64,000 nucleotides of DNA, taken from Gnetum montanum. Taxonomy: Eukaryota > Streptophyta > Gnetopsida > Gnetales > Gnetaceae. A program made the translations under genes and the position numbers. Shown piece after piece: positions 11,175 to 24,486 of the stretch. The notes under the pieces were generated by a model. It was given only the letters and a program-made list of their open reading frames with translations. It was not told the DNA's origin and did not search any database. The stretch covers positions 37,783 through 101,782 of the forward strand of contig MNCI01038110.1 of the NCBI GenBank assembly GCA_015680685.1. Direction: 5' to 3'. Position 1 is the first letter of the stretch, and every line of letters begins with the position of its first letter.

Positions 11175-14049
11175 TGTTGATGTGTAAATTTTGGACACCT
11201 CAACACCCAAAAAACTCGTTTAGGGAGACTATTTCCTAGGGCGCCTCCTATATGGGTTTGAGAACCTAGGAATAGTCTCAACTAGTAGAGTGATGAGACG
11301 CGATATCGTGGCCGCTGCGATATCGCAGCCCATGTGTATCACATACGTAATATTGTGTCATCCCCTGCAATATTGCATACGCGATATCTCTGTCTGCTGC
11401 CATATCTAGAAATAAGAGGTGGCTCTCCCTTGTTTCCTCATCCTAGGCTAGAAGTAGGGAAACTCTGGTAGATTGATCACTCCAGAGATAGAATATTTTC
11501 CATGTGCCTGCAGTAGGAGTCCTTAAGTGAACAGATCTTTATTCAAGCAACATTGTACCTGAACGCAAGTTGTGTACGGCAATAAAGACGAGCTTTCTGG
11601 ATAAGCCTTGCAATGCATGGAATAGGATTTATTACTTGTTATTTATTACCTATTATTTCTTACCTGTTATTTATTACCCTGCAGTAGCGCGGCATGAGTA
11701 CAACTTGATTACGAGCATTTACGGATGTGTATGGCTAATCAAGGAATCAACTGCTCATCGTGATTAGATTCTCTCACCCTCAACTCCTAGAATGCAGAAT
11801 GAGTACGACTTGATTACAAGCATCTAAGGATGTGTACGGTTAGTTAAGGAACAAATGCTCATTACATTTAGGCTAGTTAGGTGCCTCAGTATGACCACTT
11901 TGAGCACGTGTGTTATGCGTGGTGATCCTAGTAACGATTAGCATTTGGTAGCCGTGGTTGCATAGTTCAGGGTGTGTACGATAAGTGGGAACGGATGCTG
12001 ACGCTAGTTAATTTAGACTTAGTCATTAGTTAGAATTAGTTAGTTTCTCAACCCTTCACCTCAATAGCATAGGAGAAAACACATAAAAGATATAAAAATC
12101 ATATACCTCGGACTTACTTAACCATACACCGTGACAATCACAAGTAAGTCTGGGAAGACAATGAATGATTAACCCCAAGTGTTCCATGGGGTGTGTAGGC
12201 ATTTAGTCTACGGAGTTCGACCGGATCACGCATGCTACGCTCGTTTCGTATAGTTGAATGTAGGGATACCTCGCCACTCATCATAGAGCAATGTGACATT
12301 TCATGACGTATAAAGTTGCTGGTAAGTTAAACAATTTTAACAAGAAAATATAAATGGTAGTTCAAGATAATTTTGACAGAAAGACAACTGTCTTCTTTTT
12401 AAATTTTCAACAATAAAACCTTTGTATCAATAAAATGTGAAATTAAAGTAGGAAATAGCTAACAGCTTGGATAGGATTAATTTGAGTTTTGAAGTAAAAT
12501 GGATTTTGTGTTTAATCCATAGCATAGAGATCATAGTTTAGTTGTAGAAATATAAAATGATAGAATGAAATGATGACTTAGCTCAAAAATGAGCACAGAG
12601 GGAACAACTCTTGGTGCAGCCTTGCGTATTAGTGTTTGCAAGAAGCACATCTCTTCTAATAGGCCTGCAACCTTTGACCATTGAATCTACCCACTACTTT
12701 GCCCCAAATTTCCTTTGGAAGAGACATTGAATAGGCAACAAAAGTAAGAGAGAACCCTAGGATTTTCCATCTCGACTCCACTTGGAGAAAACCTCATCAC
12801 CGTAGCAAACTTTCTACTTCTCATTCATTTGTCTATGTCCATGTTGCATCTTGCTAGGGGATTTATAAAGACTGGTCTATTGCATGAGGAGCCACCACCT
12901 ATGCATAATGGCCATGGCAATTACTACCCATGCATAACGTCCTTGTAACATCCACTGCCACCACCCACGCATAACATCCACTATAACATTCACTGCCACC
13001 AAATTTTAGAAAGGGTTCTTGGGATTTCCCGCTCTTTCTTCTTTCTTCTATTGTTGCTTCAACTTCTCTTGTTCTCCTTTCCATAGAATCTACTAGAAAA
13101 GAGAAAGCTTAATAGAGAAGGAACACTTAGCTTTTGTTTTACCTTAACTTAGTTAATGATTTTCAAAGAAACATTGCTTTTATTATTAAGGGTCAGTATT
13201 GTCATTATGATAAAATAGATAATAATTACGGGATTACAGAGACATTATTAAAATTTATAAAGATTAACTCTAAAAATGTGATATGCAGAATCAAATCCAT
13301 GAAACTAGGAAAGGAAAGCTAACTCAAAGAATTTAAAATGCAGAAACATAAAAAAAAGAATTAACTACCCAATTTTTGTGAAACTATTTTCCTTCTATCC
13401 TACATGTTGTCTTTTTCTCTAGAGTTGCAAAGGTTGACTAGATACTTATGTTTTCTTCCTAGTCTTCCTACCAATGAATCTGGTAAATAAAATCACCATA
13501 GAAATGGTAGGTAGTGGCCAACATCCAACTCACGTAGAATCCACTTTGAACAAGCTGCTTTGACCAAATGTTACCTTGAAAACATACCGAGCCACATTCT
13601 CCAATGTTACTTTCATTGTTTTCATGGTAGTTACTATTGTACTTTTGGAAGTTTCTAGGTTTGTAAGCTTAATAAACCACAACAAAATGGCATGGATGGT
13701 AGGAGACATTGAAAATGGAATTTTATTATTTATATTTTGAGCATTAATGGTTAAGGATTTAAACTTATTAATTAACCTATGTTTAATTCACGAAGAGGTA
13801 ATTGTCAACATTGCTTGGAATCCTTTTTTATAAAAAGGTGTTTAAAATGCAAAATAATGCATCTTCCAGAATTATTCACCATTTTTTATTCCATGTACCT
13901 ACCTACCTATTGACCATACCTTGTTTTACCTATGTTTCTATTACAATTAATTTGCATTGGGTTATAACTTATAGCATTTCTAATTGTTATGGAATTGGAA
14001 CTTAATAGTCATGGACCTGTGCCTAGCATGGACGATGTTGACATCAACA
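11175..14049 (-). repeat. LTR A (3' LTR of X), interrupted by solo LTR E2
   Basis: It aligns with LTR B (15959-17832) throughout, apart from the inserted E2. It contains a 37-base tandem duplication at 12927-13000 (cccatgcataac / cccacgcataac). No reading frame is conserved between the LTR copies. Confidence 0.85.
11291..12283 (+). mobile_element. solo LTR (E2) of the E1/E5 gypsy family
   Basis: It starts TGATGAGACGCG and ends CGCCACTCATCA, and is flanked by TAGAG on both sides (11286-11290 and 12284-12288). No internal sequence is present, so it is a solo LTR left by recombination between the two LTRs of an element. GATATC or near-GATATC words fill about 11300-11390. The TATA position reads catatctagaaataag, a weakened form of the box in other copies. 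Confidence 0.92.
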
Positions 14050-14289
14050 CTTTTAATTACATGCAAGTGCAAGAATAGCAAAATCATAGAAATTTTAAAA
14101 GAGGATGCAAAAGACAAGGGATCAAAAGGTCCCAAAACAACAAAAAATTAAAATTTGAAAGCAAATTATACCTATCTAAGCATGATTTAAATGACCATAT
14201 AATCAAGAGAGCACTAAACATGTGTCATTTGTTCTTTTGTTTGACAAGTAGATGCATTAGGATTAGAAATTCCATTGAAATTTATGATG

Positions 14290-15242
14290 GATTGGATTAA
14301 AGCTTTTGATTGATTGTCACTTAAACCAATAGTTGGTGGTGAAAATGAAGAGGATGTGGAATCTTGAAAACAACTACTTGTAGGTTGAGCCATTTGAAGG
14401 GGAGTGGGAGTTTGGAATAAAGTATTACTCTTTGGAAAAATTTGTGATGGTAAAGGGGTGGATTGTATAGGATTACTATTTCTAACTCAACAATCATCCC
14501 AAATTGAGTTTGAATGTCATTCATCAAGGTAATTTGTTCTAACTCAACAGTCTTAGCCATTGCTCCTTGTATTTTTGTTATATTGGGATTGAACTTAATG
14601 ACATAGGTGAAGAATGGATCAATGGTAGAGAGGTAGAAATTAAGGATACCATTAGGTTGTGGATGCATCTCATTCAGCACATAAGCAAGTTGATGGAGGA
14701 ATCTTACATTGTAATCACAAATGTTTTCCTCATGTAGTTTTCTTAGGCTTTTGAAATTGCTTGATGCTAAAGCAAGACTAGTGAACTTATCAAATTGGAG
14801 TAGGAAATAATTTTAAAACTCTTGCCATGAGTTCATAGAGTTATTCAGGAGCATCAAAAACCATTGGATGGCTTTGCTCCTAAAAGTTGTCATAAGGATC
14901 CTACATGCTATGTCATGTTGGATAATGTTATGGATGCCTAGTAAGGTTTCAAAACATTGTATATGTTGGTGGGCATCACTAGTAGGGGTTGTGGCATCAA
15001 AGAACAAGTTTATGTTTTAAAGTGATTTTAGAATATCGTGATAATTTGTAAAGTTAAAAAGGGTTGGTCACCAAGGGAGTTAGAGGTTGATTGGCTACCA
15101 TCCTAGTTTGAATTCATCTAGGGATAGGACTTGGAAATCATAAACCTTGTTGTTTTCTTAAAGTAAAGTGATGGGTAGTCGGTCGATTAGGGGTAGGAGT
15201 AAGAGCTCTTTATTGATATGATCTATGGGAGATCTTACTCAT
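14290..15242 (-). pseudogene. degraded gag of element X
   Basis: Reading leftward from an ATG at 15242, the frames give a gypsy-type gag: an N-terminal leader, then the core (FDATTPTSDAHQHI, about 15000-14960; AIQWFLMLLNNSMNSWQEF, about 14870-14815), then a C-terminal portion with VELEQITLMNDIQTQFGMI (about 14560-14500). Several in-frame stops and at least one frameshift interrupt it. The core motif, A..WF..L...S..SW.EF, is the usual signature of retrotransposon gag. The 3' partner element Y has lost about 700 bases of this region. Confidence 0.65.
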
Positions 15243-15958
15243 AAAAAAAAAGACTTTAAAATATAAATTCTAGAAAATTGAAAATTAAATAAGATAGAAA
15301 AATATTTAAATACTATATATTTTTTATTTTCAAAATAAAAATTGAAATTGTAATATATATAAAATTTAAAATAAAAATAGTAAAATTTAGAAATTTTAGA
15401 AAAGTAAATTTGAAAAAAATGATGTAATGAATGAGAATATTACCTTACCAAAGTTAGAACTAGGGTAAGGACCGCCAAAATGAAGTAATCAACAAAATTG
15501 GGAAAAGAAGATTTGGGGATCTAAAATTGAAACTGAAACATAGTAATAAAATTGAAAATAGGTGATCGTTGATTGGAACTAGTATCAGAAACGGGCCAAT
15601 AAATGTTTGGGTAACTAAAAATAGAAAATAAAAGATTTTAAGGACTGAAAAATAGAAATTTTTAAGTAGCAAAAACTAAATTTCAAAAATAGTAATTGAA
15701 TAATAAATGACTGTTACCAAGATAGAAAACTAAAATAGGAAATTTAAAGTTCAAAGAAACTGAAGTAGAAAAAATGAAGATTCAAAAACTGTAAAGTAGA
15801 TAATTGAGAACAAAAACAAGAAAATGAAATTTTTTGGGAAATGGAAATAGAAAAATAAAATAAAATAGGAATATGAAAAGAATAGAAATTTGATATTTTA
15901 AAGAACTCAAATGAAAAAAAGAGGCTGATAAACAACCCTCCTTCTTGTGCCAAAAAGG
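15243..15958 (-). other. leader region between 5' LTR and gag of element X
   Basis: Very A-rich on the + strand and without coding signal. Next to LTR B the minus strand reads cctttttggcacaag, and the matching site beside LTR C reads cctttttggcgctaaaag. The TGGC starts suggest a degraded primer-binding site, but I cannot assign the tRNA. Confidence 0.4.
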
Positions 15959-17832
15959 TGTTGATGCATAAATTTTGGACACATCAACATCCGAGAAACT
16001 TGTTTAGGGAGACTATTACCTAGGGTGCCTCTTATATGGGTATGGGAATCCAGGAATAGTCTTAGTTGGTAGGGCAATGTGATGTTTCATAACATATAAA
16101 GATGTTGGTAAGTTAAACAATTTTAACAAAGAAATATATATGGTAATTCAAGATAATTCTGACAAAAAGGCAACTATTTTCTTTTTAAATTTTCAATAAT
16201 AAAACTTGTGTATCAATAAAACATGAAATTAAAGTAAGAAATAGCTAATAGCTTGGATAGGATTAATATAAGTTCTAAAGTAAAGTGGGTTTTGTGTTTA
16301 ATCCACAACATAGAGATCACAATTTTATAAAATGACAGAATGAAATGATGACTTAGCTCAAAAATTAGCATAGATGAAATGACTCTTGGTGTTGCCTTGC
16401 CTACTAGTGCTTGTAAGAAGCACACCACTTCTAACAAGTCTGCAACCTTTGACCATTGAATCTATCCACTACTCTGCCTCAAATTGCCTTTGGGAGACCC
16501 ACTAAATAGGAAACAAAAGTAAGAGAGAATCCTAAGATTTTCCACCATGACTTCACTTGGAGAAAACCCCACCATTGTAGCTAGCTTTCTACTTCCTATC
16601 CATCTATCTATGTCCATGTTGCATCTAGCTAGGGAATTTATAAGGACTAGACTGGTGCATGAGAAGCCACCACCTATGCATAACAGTCATGGCAATTACT
16701 ACCTACATGTAATATCCATTATAACATCCATTGCCACCACCTGTGCATAATGTCCACTGTAACATTCACTACCACCAAATTTTAGAAAGGGTTCTTGGGA
16801 TTTCCCCCTCTTGCTTCTCTCTTCTATTTTGCTTCAACTTCTTTTATTCTCCTTCCCATAAAATCTACCAAAAAAGAGAAAGTTGAAGAGATAAGGAACA
16901 CTGAACATTTATTTTACCTTAATTTATTTAATGATTTTCAAAGAAACATTACTTTTATTATTAAGGACATGTACTGTCATTATGATAAAATGAATAATAA
17001 TTACAAGATTAGAGAGACATTATTAAAACTTATAAAGGTTAACCCTAAAAAGGTGATATGAAAAATCAAAGCCATGAAACTAGGAAAGGAAAGATAACTG
17101 AAATAATTTAAAATGTAGAAACATAAAAAAAGAATTAACCATCCAATGTTTGTGAAACTATTGTCCCTTTTTCCTACATGATTTCTTTTTCTTTGGAGTT
17201 GCAAAGGTTTATTGAATACTTTTATTTTCTTCCTAGTCTTCTTGCCAATGAATCCAACAAATAAAATCATCGCAGAAATGACATGTAATGGCCAACATCC
17301 AACTCACATAGCAGCCACTTAGAACAAGCTCCTCTTATGAAATGTTACCTTGAAAATGTACTTAGCCATGTTCTCCAACATTACTTACATTATTTTCATG
17401 GTAGTTACTATTGTATTTTTGGAAGATTCTAGGTTTGTAAGCTCAATAAACCATAATAGAATGGCATGGATGGTAGGAGATGTTTAAAACAACACTTTAT
17501 TATTTAAATTTTGAGCATTAATGGTTAAGGATTTAAAATTATTAATTAACCTGCATTTAATTCACTGAGAGGTAATTGTCAACATTTCTTGGAATCATTT
17601 TTAAAAAAAAGATGTTTAAAATGCAAACCAACGCATCTTCCAGAATTAAATTCCAAATTCACCATTCTATATTCCATGTACCTACCTACCTATTGAGCAT
17701 ACCTTGCTTTATGTATGTTGCTATTACAATTAATTTACATTGGGTTATAAGCTATAGAATTTTTAATCATTATGGAATTGGAACTTAATAGTCATGGTCC
17801 CATGCCTAGCATGGGTGATGTTGACATCAACA
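15959..17832 (-). repeat. LTR B, shared by elements X and Y
   Basis: A 1874 bp LTR with TGTTGATG...CATCAACA ends. Read on the minus strand it is the 5' LTR of X and the 3' LTR of Y. A polypurine tract, ggtttgggggctaag, lies just to its right (17833-17847, minus strand), as expected next to Y's 3' LTR. Confidence 0.85.
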
Positions 17833-20222
17833 CTTAGCCCCCAAACCTTTAATTACATGCAAGTTCAAGACTAGCAAAACCATAGAAATTTTAAAAGGGG
17901 ATGCAAAAGACAAAGAATCAAAAGATCCCAAAACACTAGTAAATTAAAATTTGAAAGCAAACTATACCTATCTAAGCACAATTAAAATGACCATATAATC
18001 AAAAGGGCACTAAACATGTGTCATTTGGCTTTCTATTTGAGAAGTAGATGCATTAGGATTAGATATTCCATTTGGATTTATGATGGATTGGATTAAAGAT
18101 TTTGATTGATTGTCACTTAAATCGGTATTTGGTGGTAAAAATGAAGAGGTTGTGGGACTTTTGAAAACAACTACTTATAGGTTGAGGGGAGTGAGAGTTT
18201 GGAACAAAATATTATTCATTGGTAAAACTTGTGATTGTAAAGGAGTAAACTGTATAGGATTGCTAACATTCATCATCCCAAATTGAGTTTGAATGTTATT
18301 CATCAAGGCAATTTGTTCTAACTCAACAACTTAATGTATTTTTGTTATGTTAGGATTAGACTTAATGTTATGATAGAAAAATATTTAAATACTATTTTTT
18401 TTAATTTTTATTTTCAAAAGGAAAACTAAAATTGCAATATATATAAAATTTAAAAGAAAAATAGTGAAATGCAAAATGTTTAAAAAGTAAATTTGAACAA
18501 AATGATGTAATGAATGAAAATATCACTTTAAAAAAGTTAGAACTAAGGTAATGACTGCTAGAATGAAGTAATCAATAGAACTGGGAAAAGAAGGTTTGGG
18601 AATCTAAAAATGAAACTAAAATAGAGTGATAAAACTAAAAATAGATGACTGTTAATAGGAACCGGTATTAGAAATGGTCCAATAAAGGTTTGGGTAATTG
18701 AAACTAGAAAATATAACATTTCAAGAACTGAAAAACAAAAATTTTAATATAGAAAAAATTGAATTTCAAAAATAGTAATTGGAAAATAAATGATTATCAC
18801 CAAGATAGAAAACTAAAATAGGAAATTTAAAGTTCAAAGAAATTGAGGTAGGAAAAATGAAGATTCAGAAACTGTAAAGTAGAGAACTAAGAACAAAAAT
18901 AAGAAAATGAAATTTTTGGGAAATGGAAACAAAAAAACATAAACAAAACAAGGACATGAAAAGAACCAAAAATTGATATTTAAGAGAATACAAATGAAAA
19001 ACAAAGGATGAAAAACAACCCTTCTTTTAGCGCCAAAAAGGTGTTGATGCGTAAATTCTGGACACATCAACATCCAAAAAACTTGTTTAGGAAGAATATT
19101 GCCTAGGGTGCCTCTTGTATGGGTATGGGAACCTAGGAATAGTCTTAGTTGATAGGGCAATGTGATGTCTTTTAATGTATATAGATGCTGGTAAATTAAA
19201 CAATTTTAACAAAGAAATATAAAAGACAGTTCAAGATAATTTTGATAAAAAGACAATTGTTTTCTTTTTAAATTTTCAACAGTAAAACTTTTGTATCAAT
19301 AAAATGTGATATTAAAGTAGGAAATAGCTGATAGATTGGATAGGATTAATCTGAGTTTTGAAGTAAAACGAGTTTTGTGTTTAATTTGCAGAGACCACAA
19401 TTTAGTTGCAAAAATATAAAATGATAAACTAAAATAATGACTTAGCTCAAAAATAAGCACAAATGAAATGACTCTTGGTGCAATGTTGCCTACAAGTGCT
19501 TGCAAGAAGCACACCTCTTCTAATGAGCCTACAACCTCCTACTATTGAATCTACCCATTGCTATACCCTAAATTGCCTCTGGGAGAGCCACCAAATAGGC
19601 AATGAAAGTAAGAGAGAACCCTAGGATTTTCCATTGTGACTCCATTTGGAGAGCCACCATAGCTATATTTTCACTTCCTGTGCATCTGTTTGTGTCCATG
19701 TTACATCTAGCTAAGGAATTTATAAGGAATGGTCTAGTGCATGAGGAGCCACCACTTATGTATAATGGCTGTGGCAATTACTACCTACACATAATGTCCA
19801 TGGTGACCTCCACTGCTACAACCCAAGCATAACATCCATTGTTCTTAGGATTTCCCCCTCTTACTTCTTCCTTCTATTATTGCTTCAACTTCTCCCATTC
19901 TCCTTTTCACAGAATCTACCAGAAAAGAGAAAGTTGAATAGACAAGGAACACTAAATGTTTATTTTACCTTAATTTATTTAATGATTTTCAAAGAAACAT
20001 TGCTTTTATTATTAAGGGCTTATATTGTCATTATGATAAATGGCTAATAATTATGGGATTAAAGAGATATTATCAAAATTTATAAAGGGTAACCCTAAAA
20101 AGGTAATATGTAGAATCAGAGCTGTGAAACTAGGAAAGGAAAGCTAATTGAAAGAATTTAAAATACAGAAACATCAAAAAAGAATTAACCACCCAATGTT
20201 TGTGAAATTGTTGTGAAACTAA
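17833..20222 (-). mobile_element. element Y: internal region plus truncated 5' LTR (LTR C)
   Basis: 17833-19041 aligns with X's internal region but lacks most of gag (the segment equivalent to about 14590-15290). LTR C starts at 19042 (TGTTGATGCG) and follows LTR B until about 20222, where homology stops abruptly, so about 700 bases of the LTR are missing. No coding capacity remains. Confidence 0.75.
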
Positions 20223-21895
20223 GTACCTTTATCCACTATCATAACACCAAGATGTCAAAGAAATAAGTGTATGTTTTCTTTGTATCTACTTAAAATATTT
20301 TCAATGTTATTAATAAAGATCCTCTTTTTTCTTTTTCTTACTTTAATTACTAGTCACACATTATTGATTCTAAGTTCCATTTTAATTTTCAGTCTGAAAT
20401 TAATACAATTCTTGCATAACTTAGAATTATACATCACAAATGATATTGTGGTGGGACTACGGAGGGTTAATTCATGATTATGAATGATGAAAATAAACAA
20501 ATCTTTAAAATTCATTTAAACAAAGAGAACAGATGCATGCAATAACATGATATAACAATTGAAAAAGAAAAATTCTCAAAAAAGTAAAAACAATCAGTTT
20601 TAATACAATCATCCATTTTGGGATGATAATAAACCCAAGAAGGTCCATTTCAAAAACATTAATTTAAACTATATTTTTGGAAATGATAACTAAATTCATT
20701 TCCTAGATGATGAAGATGTTCCAAGTTTATCAACCCTTTTTCAAGGATTAACAAGATGACCTTTGAAATTCTTGAAGTAAAATTCCAAATTCATGAAAAT
20801 AGGCTACACTTTTTTTACCAACTTTTTATAGTATATAAAATTTAAACTTTTTCTAAATTTAAAGATTTAAGTTAATATTCTAGAGACTTCATTTATCTCT
20901 ACAAATCAAACAAAAAACTAATTAAGAATAATAGAAACAAATAATAATAAAAAGTTATAAGGAACATGTCTTATAAGCTTCATGTTCATTGCTCAAGTGG
21001 ATACATTTAGTTGTCAAATACTTTATCATGCAAATGTCACTCTCTAAGTATCTAATAATATGTTGAATACTTTGGAGTATATCATTTGATACAATGTGAA
21101 GAAGAGAATGCCTACCCTCTCATATGGCTCAATAGTCTCCAATGATATCCTACTATTGGTAAGATTATTAGGTAAAGATATGACCATATCTGATAAGATT
21201 CGCATATCCCATAATGATGGATTCCAAATATAAGAGGGCATTCTAATCCCCTTCAATGACTTTATCTCTTTCCATGGCTTTGTTTAAATAGGGATAAATG
21301 TCAAAGTCAAAAAATGGAGGAGTTTGGAATTTACATTGAGATGATAATGCACTTGTTTCTTAAGTTGTAAGATATGGGTTTAAGCTAAAGTAGAGCCACT
21401 TGAAAGAGGTTAGACTTTCACTCATCTACCATCCTTCTAGGATCCCACGTTGGTGAGATGAGCATTGAACCTCTATGTGATGATCTTAGGAGCACTTACA
21501 AGAACATGAAAAAGTTTTAAGCTAGTTGGAAAAAGATTAAGGAATAGAGTCCATCTTATCATCATTAAGAACCTTCCTTCAAGTTTAAGGAAAATCAAAA
21601 TGATAAAACTCAAGACTAATAGAAGAAACTTTCCAACAACATCCAAACATCTCAACATCAAAGTTTAAATAATTTATCGAAAGGTTAATCTTTGAAAGAA
21701 AAAATATAAAATTATTTATATCAACAAAATAAGAAATATAACTTATGATGGTACTAATTTCATTACCTTCCTTAAGGATCTATGATCCAAATTTAAACTA
21801 CTAGCTAGAATCTTTATGAACTTTCCTTTTCCCTTGTTAGATCTCTTTTGAAATCAACATTAAAGAGGGGAGATTGATAGAATATAAAAGATGAA
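20223..21895. other. AT-rich DNA, no recognisable gene
   Basis: Short open stretches on the minus strand (21044-21256 and 21473-21661) match no family I know. Near the right end a purine tract (aaagaggggagat) followed by tgatagaatataaaag resembles a polypurine tract joined to an LTR start; see findings. Confidence 0.4.
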
Positions 21896-22805
21896 TGATA
21901 AGTGGTGAGGTACCTCTATGCTCAACCATATGAATACGAGCATTTCACACACAATCTGGTCAAATTCCAAGGACTAAGTGCTTATGCGTCCTTGTGGAAC
22001 AAGGATGGGTTGGTTGATCGTTGTCTTCCCAAGCTTACTTGTATGTCACGATTGTATGGTTAAGTAAGCTTGAGGAATATGATTTTTATAGCTTTTATGT
22101 TTCTATGTACTGCACTAGTAGGGAAGGAGCGAGTTAACTAAGTGACTAATTTAACTTAACTACTCATTAACTAATGTTCTAACTAATCCTAACACTAGCA
22201 TCCATTCCCACTTGTTGTACACATCCTGAACTAGTGCAACACTACTAGGATTACCAAACGCTAATCATTATTGGGTTACCAAGAGTTATACACATGCTTG
22301 AAGTGATCATGCTTGTGTAATTTAACGATTTTCTTGATTGATCAAAATGAATTGTTTTGCTAATAAAAGAAATATAAAGTGCATAAAATAAAATAAATGC
22401 ATAAGAAAATAAAATAAAATAAATGCGTAAGAAAACAAATCTCAAGTGCTACAAGGATGAATCAAAGAGCTCATCTTTATTGCTGTACATAAGGTGTGCT
22501 CAAGTACACAATGCTCAAATAAAGATCTATCCACACTTAGACCTTTTGCTATAGGCACTTGGAAAATACTCTAACTTTCAACTAGACTATAAGAGTTTTG
22601 CTACTTGACTGCTAGAAGGATTCCTCCCCAATTATGCACCTAGGCACTATATTTATAGGCTTGGGAGAAACTACTCTAATAATTAGAGTAACCACTCTAA
22701 TAATTAGAATAAACCACTAGAGTAACTGATCTAATAATTAGAATAAGTCACTAGAGTAACTAATCTAATAATTAGAATAAACCACTAGAGTAACCATTGT
22801 CATCA
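21896..22805 (-). repeat. 3' LTR of E3
   Basis: 910 bp. On the minus strand it starts TGATGACAATGG and ends CTCACCACTTATCA. U3 (22671-22799) holds about four copies of a unit around CTAATAATTAGAATAA and ACTAGAGTAAC, each nearly palindromic. A TATA box (cctataaatatag, minus strand) follows at about 22650-22660. Confidence 0.9.
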
Positions 22806-24486
22806 TACCCCCACGACTGAATGAAAACTTGTCCTCGAGTTCCTTACAAAATATTGGGAAGGTATGGGATTATTGATTAATTAACAACTGATGGTGGAAT
22901 GGGATGATAGACTCAACGTTCCCAGTGAATGGGTAAATAAGCATATTACAACATTAGTGTTCATGACCATTTTGGTGAACACACGTACATAAATGACATC
23001 CAAGCCTTTGTTTAGCAACTTGAAGAGAAAAAGAGAGAAAGAAAATGAAGCATGTTACTGCCAATGCTGAGATTGTGTCTTCCATTGTTTATCCATAGCC
23101 ATGCCACCAAACTTGCTCCTTTCATAAATGCTCTAGTTCTGGTCCATTGTTTGTATGATCGCCATCTGCACCCACAACATAGTCACAAATGAGCAAGGAT
23201 AGATAAACCACAATGTAGTTGATACCTTGCCTCGATGTGAAGTGCATTGGATGAGTTGTGGTTATGGAAGAAATTGGTTTAAAGATTTATCACTGGCAAC
23301 TACCCAAGGTGTAGGGGTTAGGTAATTAGTAAAATGGAAAAAATTGAAAAATTTGTGCTAGGGCCCCCATGACTAAGAGCGAACCTCCAGTAACTATAAG
23401 ATGGAAAAACATGAGGAACAAGAAAGATGGGGAAAAAAATAACATTGGCAATGCCAATAAAATGGATGTCATGGATGGGGAAGAAATAAGAAATGATTGA
23501 TTATTAGAAATGTTTAAGGAAAAGAATTTAACAATTACACCAAAAAGAAATGCTAGTGGGTCCTCCCCAAAGCAGGCTCATGCCTTTTATGCCCTAACAA
23601 ACCCACAAACCAAAGAGTCCGTAGGCCCTAGGAATGTCATTTGGAGGCAAGAGTTAAAAACTTACCCATAAGAATTTATCAAAGAAAAATAATGCATAAA
23701 CCCAAAAATAGACTAATGATAGAATTGACAATGAGGTGGGAAAATTGAGAAAAATATGGAAAGGAGAGAATGGAATGGAATCCCAGGAACAAGGTTGTGT
23801 AAAGTCCCTTGTGTATTTCATGGTTAATGTGACTAAGTAGAACTCATCCCAAATCCAGACTCAAACAAACCACATCCAGTGACCTTGCATAAACACACTT
23901 GACTAATCTGTCCACTTGAAGCAACAAGAATGCTTCCACAAAGAGTCACCACCATTCCGAGGAGAGTGAGATGGAGAAGTAGGAAGCAAGAAAGGGCCTT
24001 AGTTAGAGGGAACCTTCAGGCATGGGTAACATGTCTTTCTAGTTCCATAAATAGTGCTTGTAGCTCATATTTCTTTATTATGTCTAAGGGGTGTGCTTTG
24101 AATTCTCACTTTTTTTTCCTCTCTTATTTTTTTTGCATGATAACCACANAGAGAGGAAAAAAAAGTGAGAATTCAAAGCACACCCCTTAGACATAATAAA
24201 GAAATATGAGCTACAAGCACTATTTATGGAACTAGAAAGACATGTTACCCATGCCTGAAGGTTCCCTCTAACTAAGGCCCTTTCTTGCTTCCTACTTCTC
24301 CATCTCNCGAAAAGTTGGAAAAATGTGTAAAACAAAAACATGTAAAAAAAATATGTAAAAAAAAAAATCAAAAAGAACTAAGGGCCTAGAATGGTTAGCA
24401 TAGGTAGCCATCTCCCCCACAACTAAGTTGGAAGGAGGAGATTTGAAATAGGGAGCAAGGTTATCCACTAATAGAGGTAGCATGTG
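22806..24486 (-). other. non-coding 3' region of E3
   Basis: From the pol end to the polypurine tract there is no coding signal. The segment at about 23550-23640 (minus strand) matches the spacer at about 740-800 in E1 and 51480-51510 in E5, showing that the elements share this post-pol region. The extra 3' frame that follows it in E1 and E5 is missing here. A perfect inverted repeat lies at 23968-24306. Confidence 0.6.
23968..24306. repeat. perfect 156 bp inverted repeat bounded by single Ns
   Basis: 23968-24123 is the exact reverse complement of 24151-24306, with a 27-base spacer. The right arm is bounded by N at 24150 and N at 24307. Perfect arms in an otherwise mutated element, and these single Ns at the joins, point to an assembly or gap-filling artefact and not to biology. 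Confidence 0.85.

Larger units (their letters stand above)
11175..17832 (-). mobile_element. gag-only LTR retrotransposon X, with a solo LTR inserted
   Basis: Two long LTRs (11175-14049 and 15959-17832) start TGTTGATG and end CATCAACA, and flank a 1.9 kb internal region. On the minus strand the internal region encodes a degraded gag and nothing else. Without the 998 bases added by the solo LTR, the left LTR is 1877 bp, matching 1874 bp for the right one. With no pro-pol, this is a non-autonomous (LARD-like) element. The right LTR is shared with the neighbouring element Y. Confidence 0.8.

Noticed and set aside
23930-24371. Two identical proteins predicted on opposite strands
   Set aside because: They are the two arms of the perfect inverted repeat at 23968-24306, not genes.
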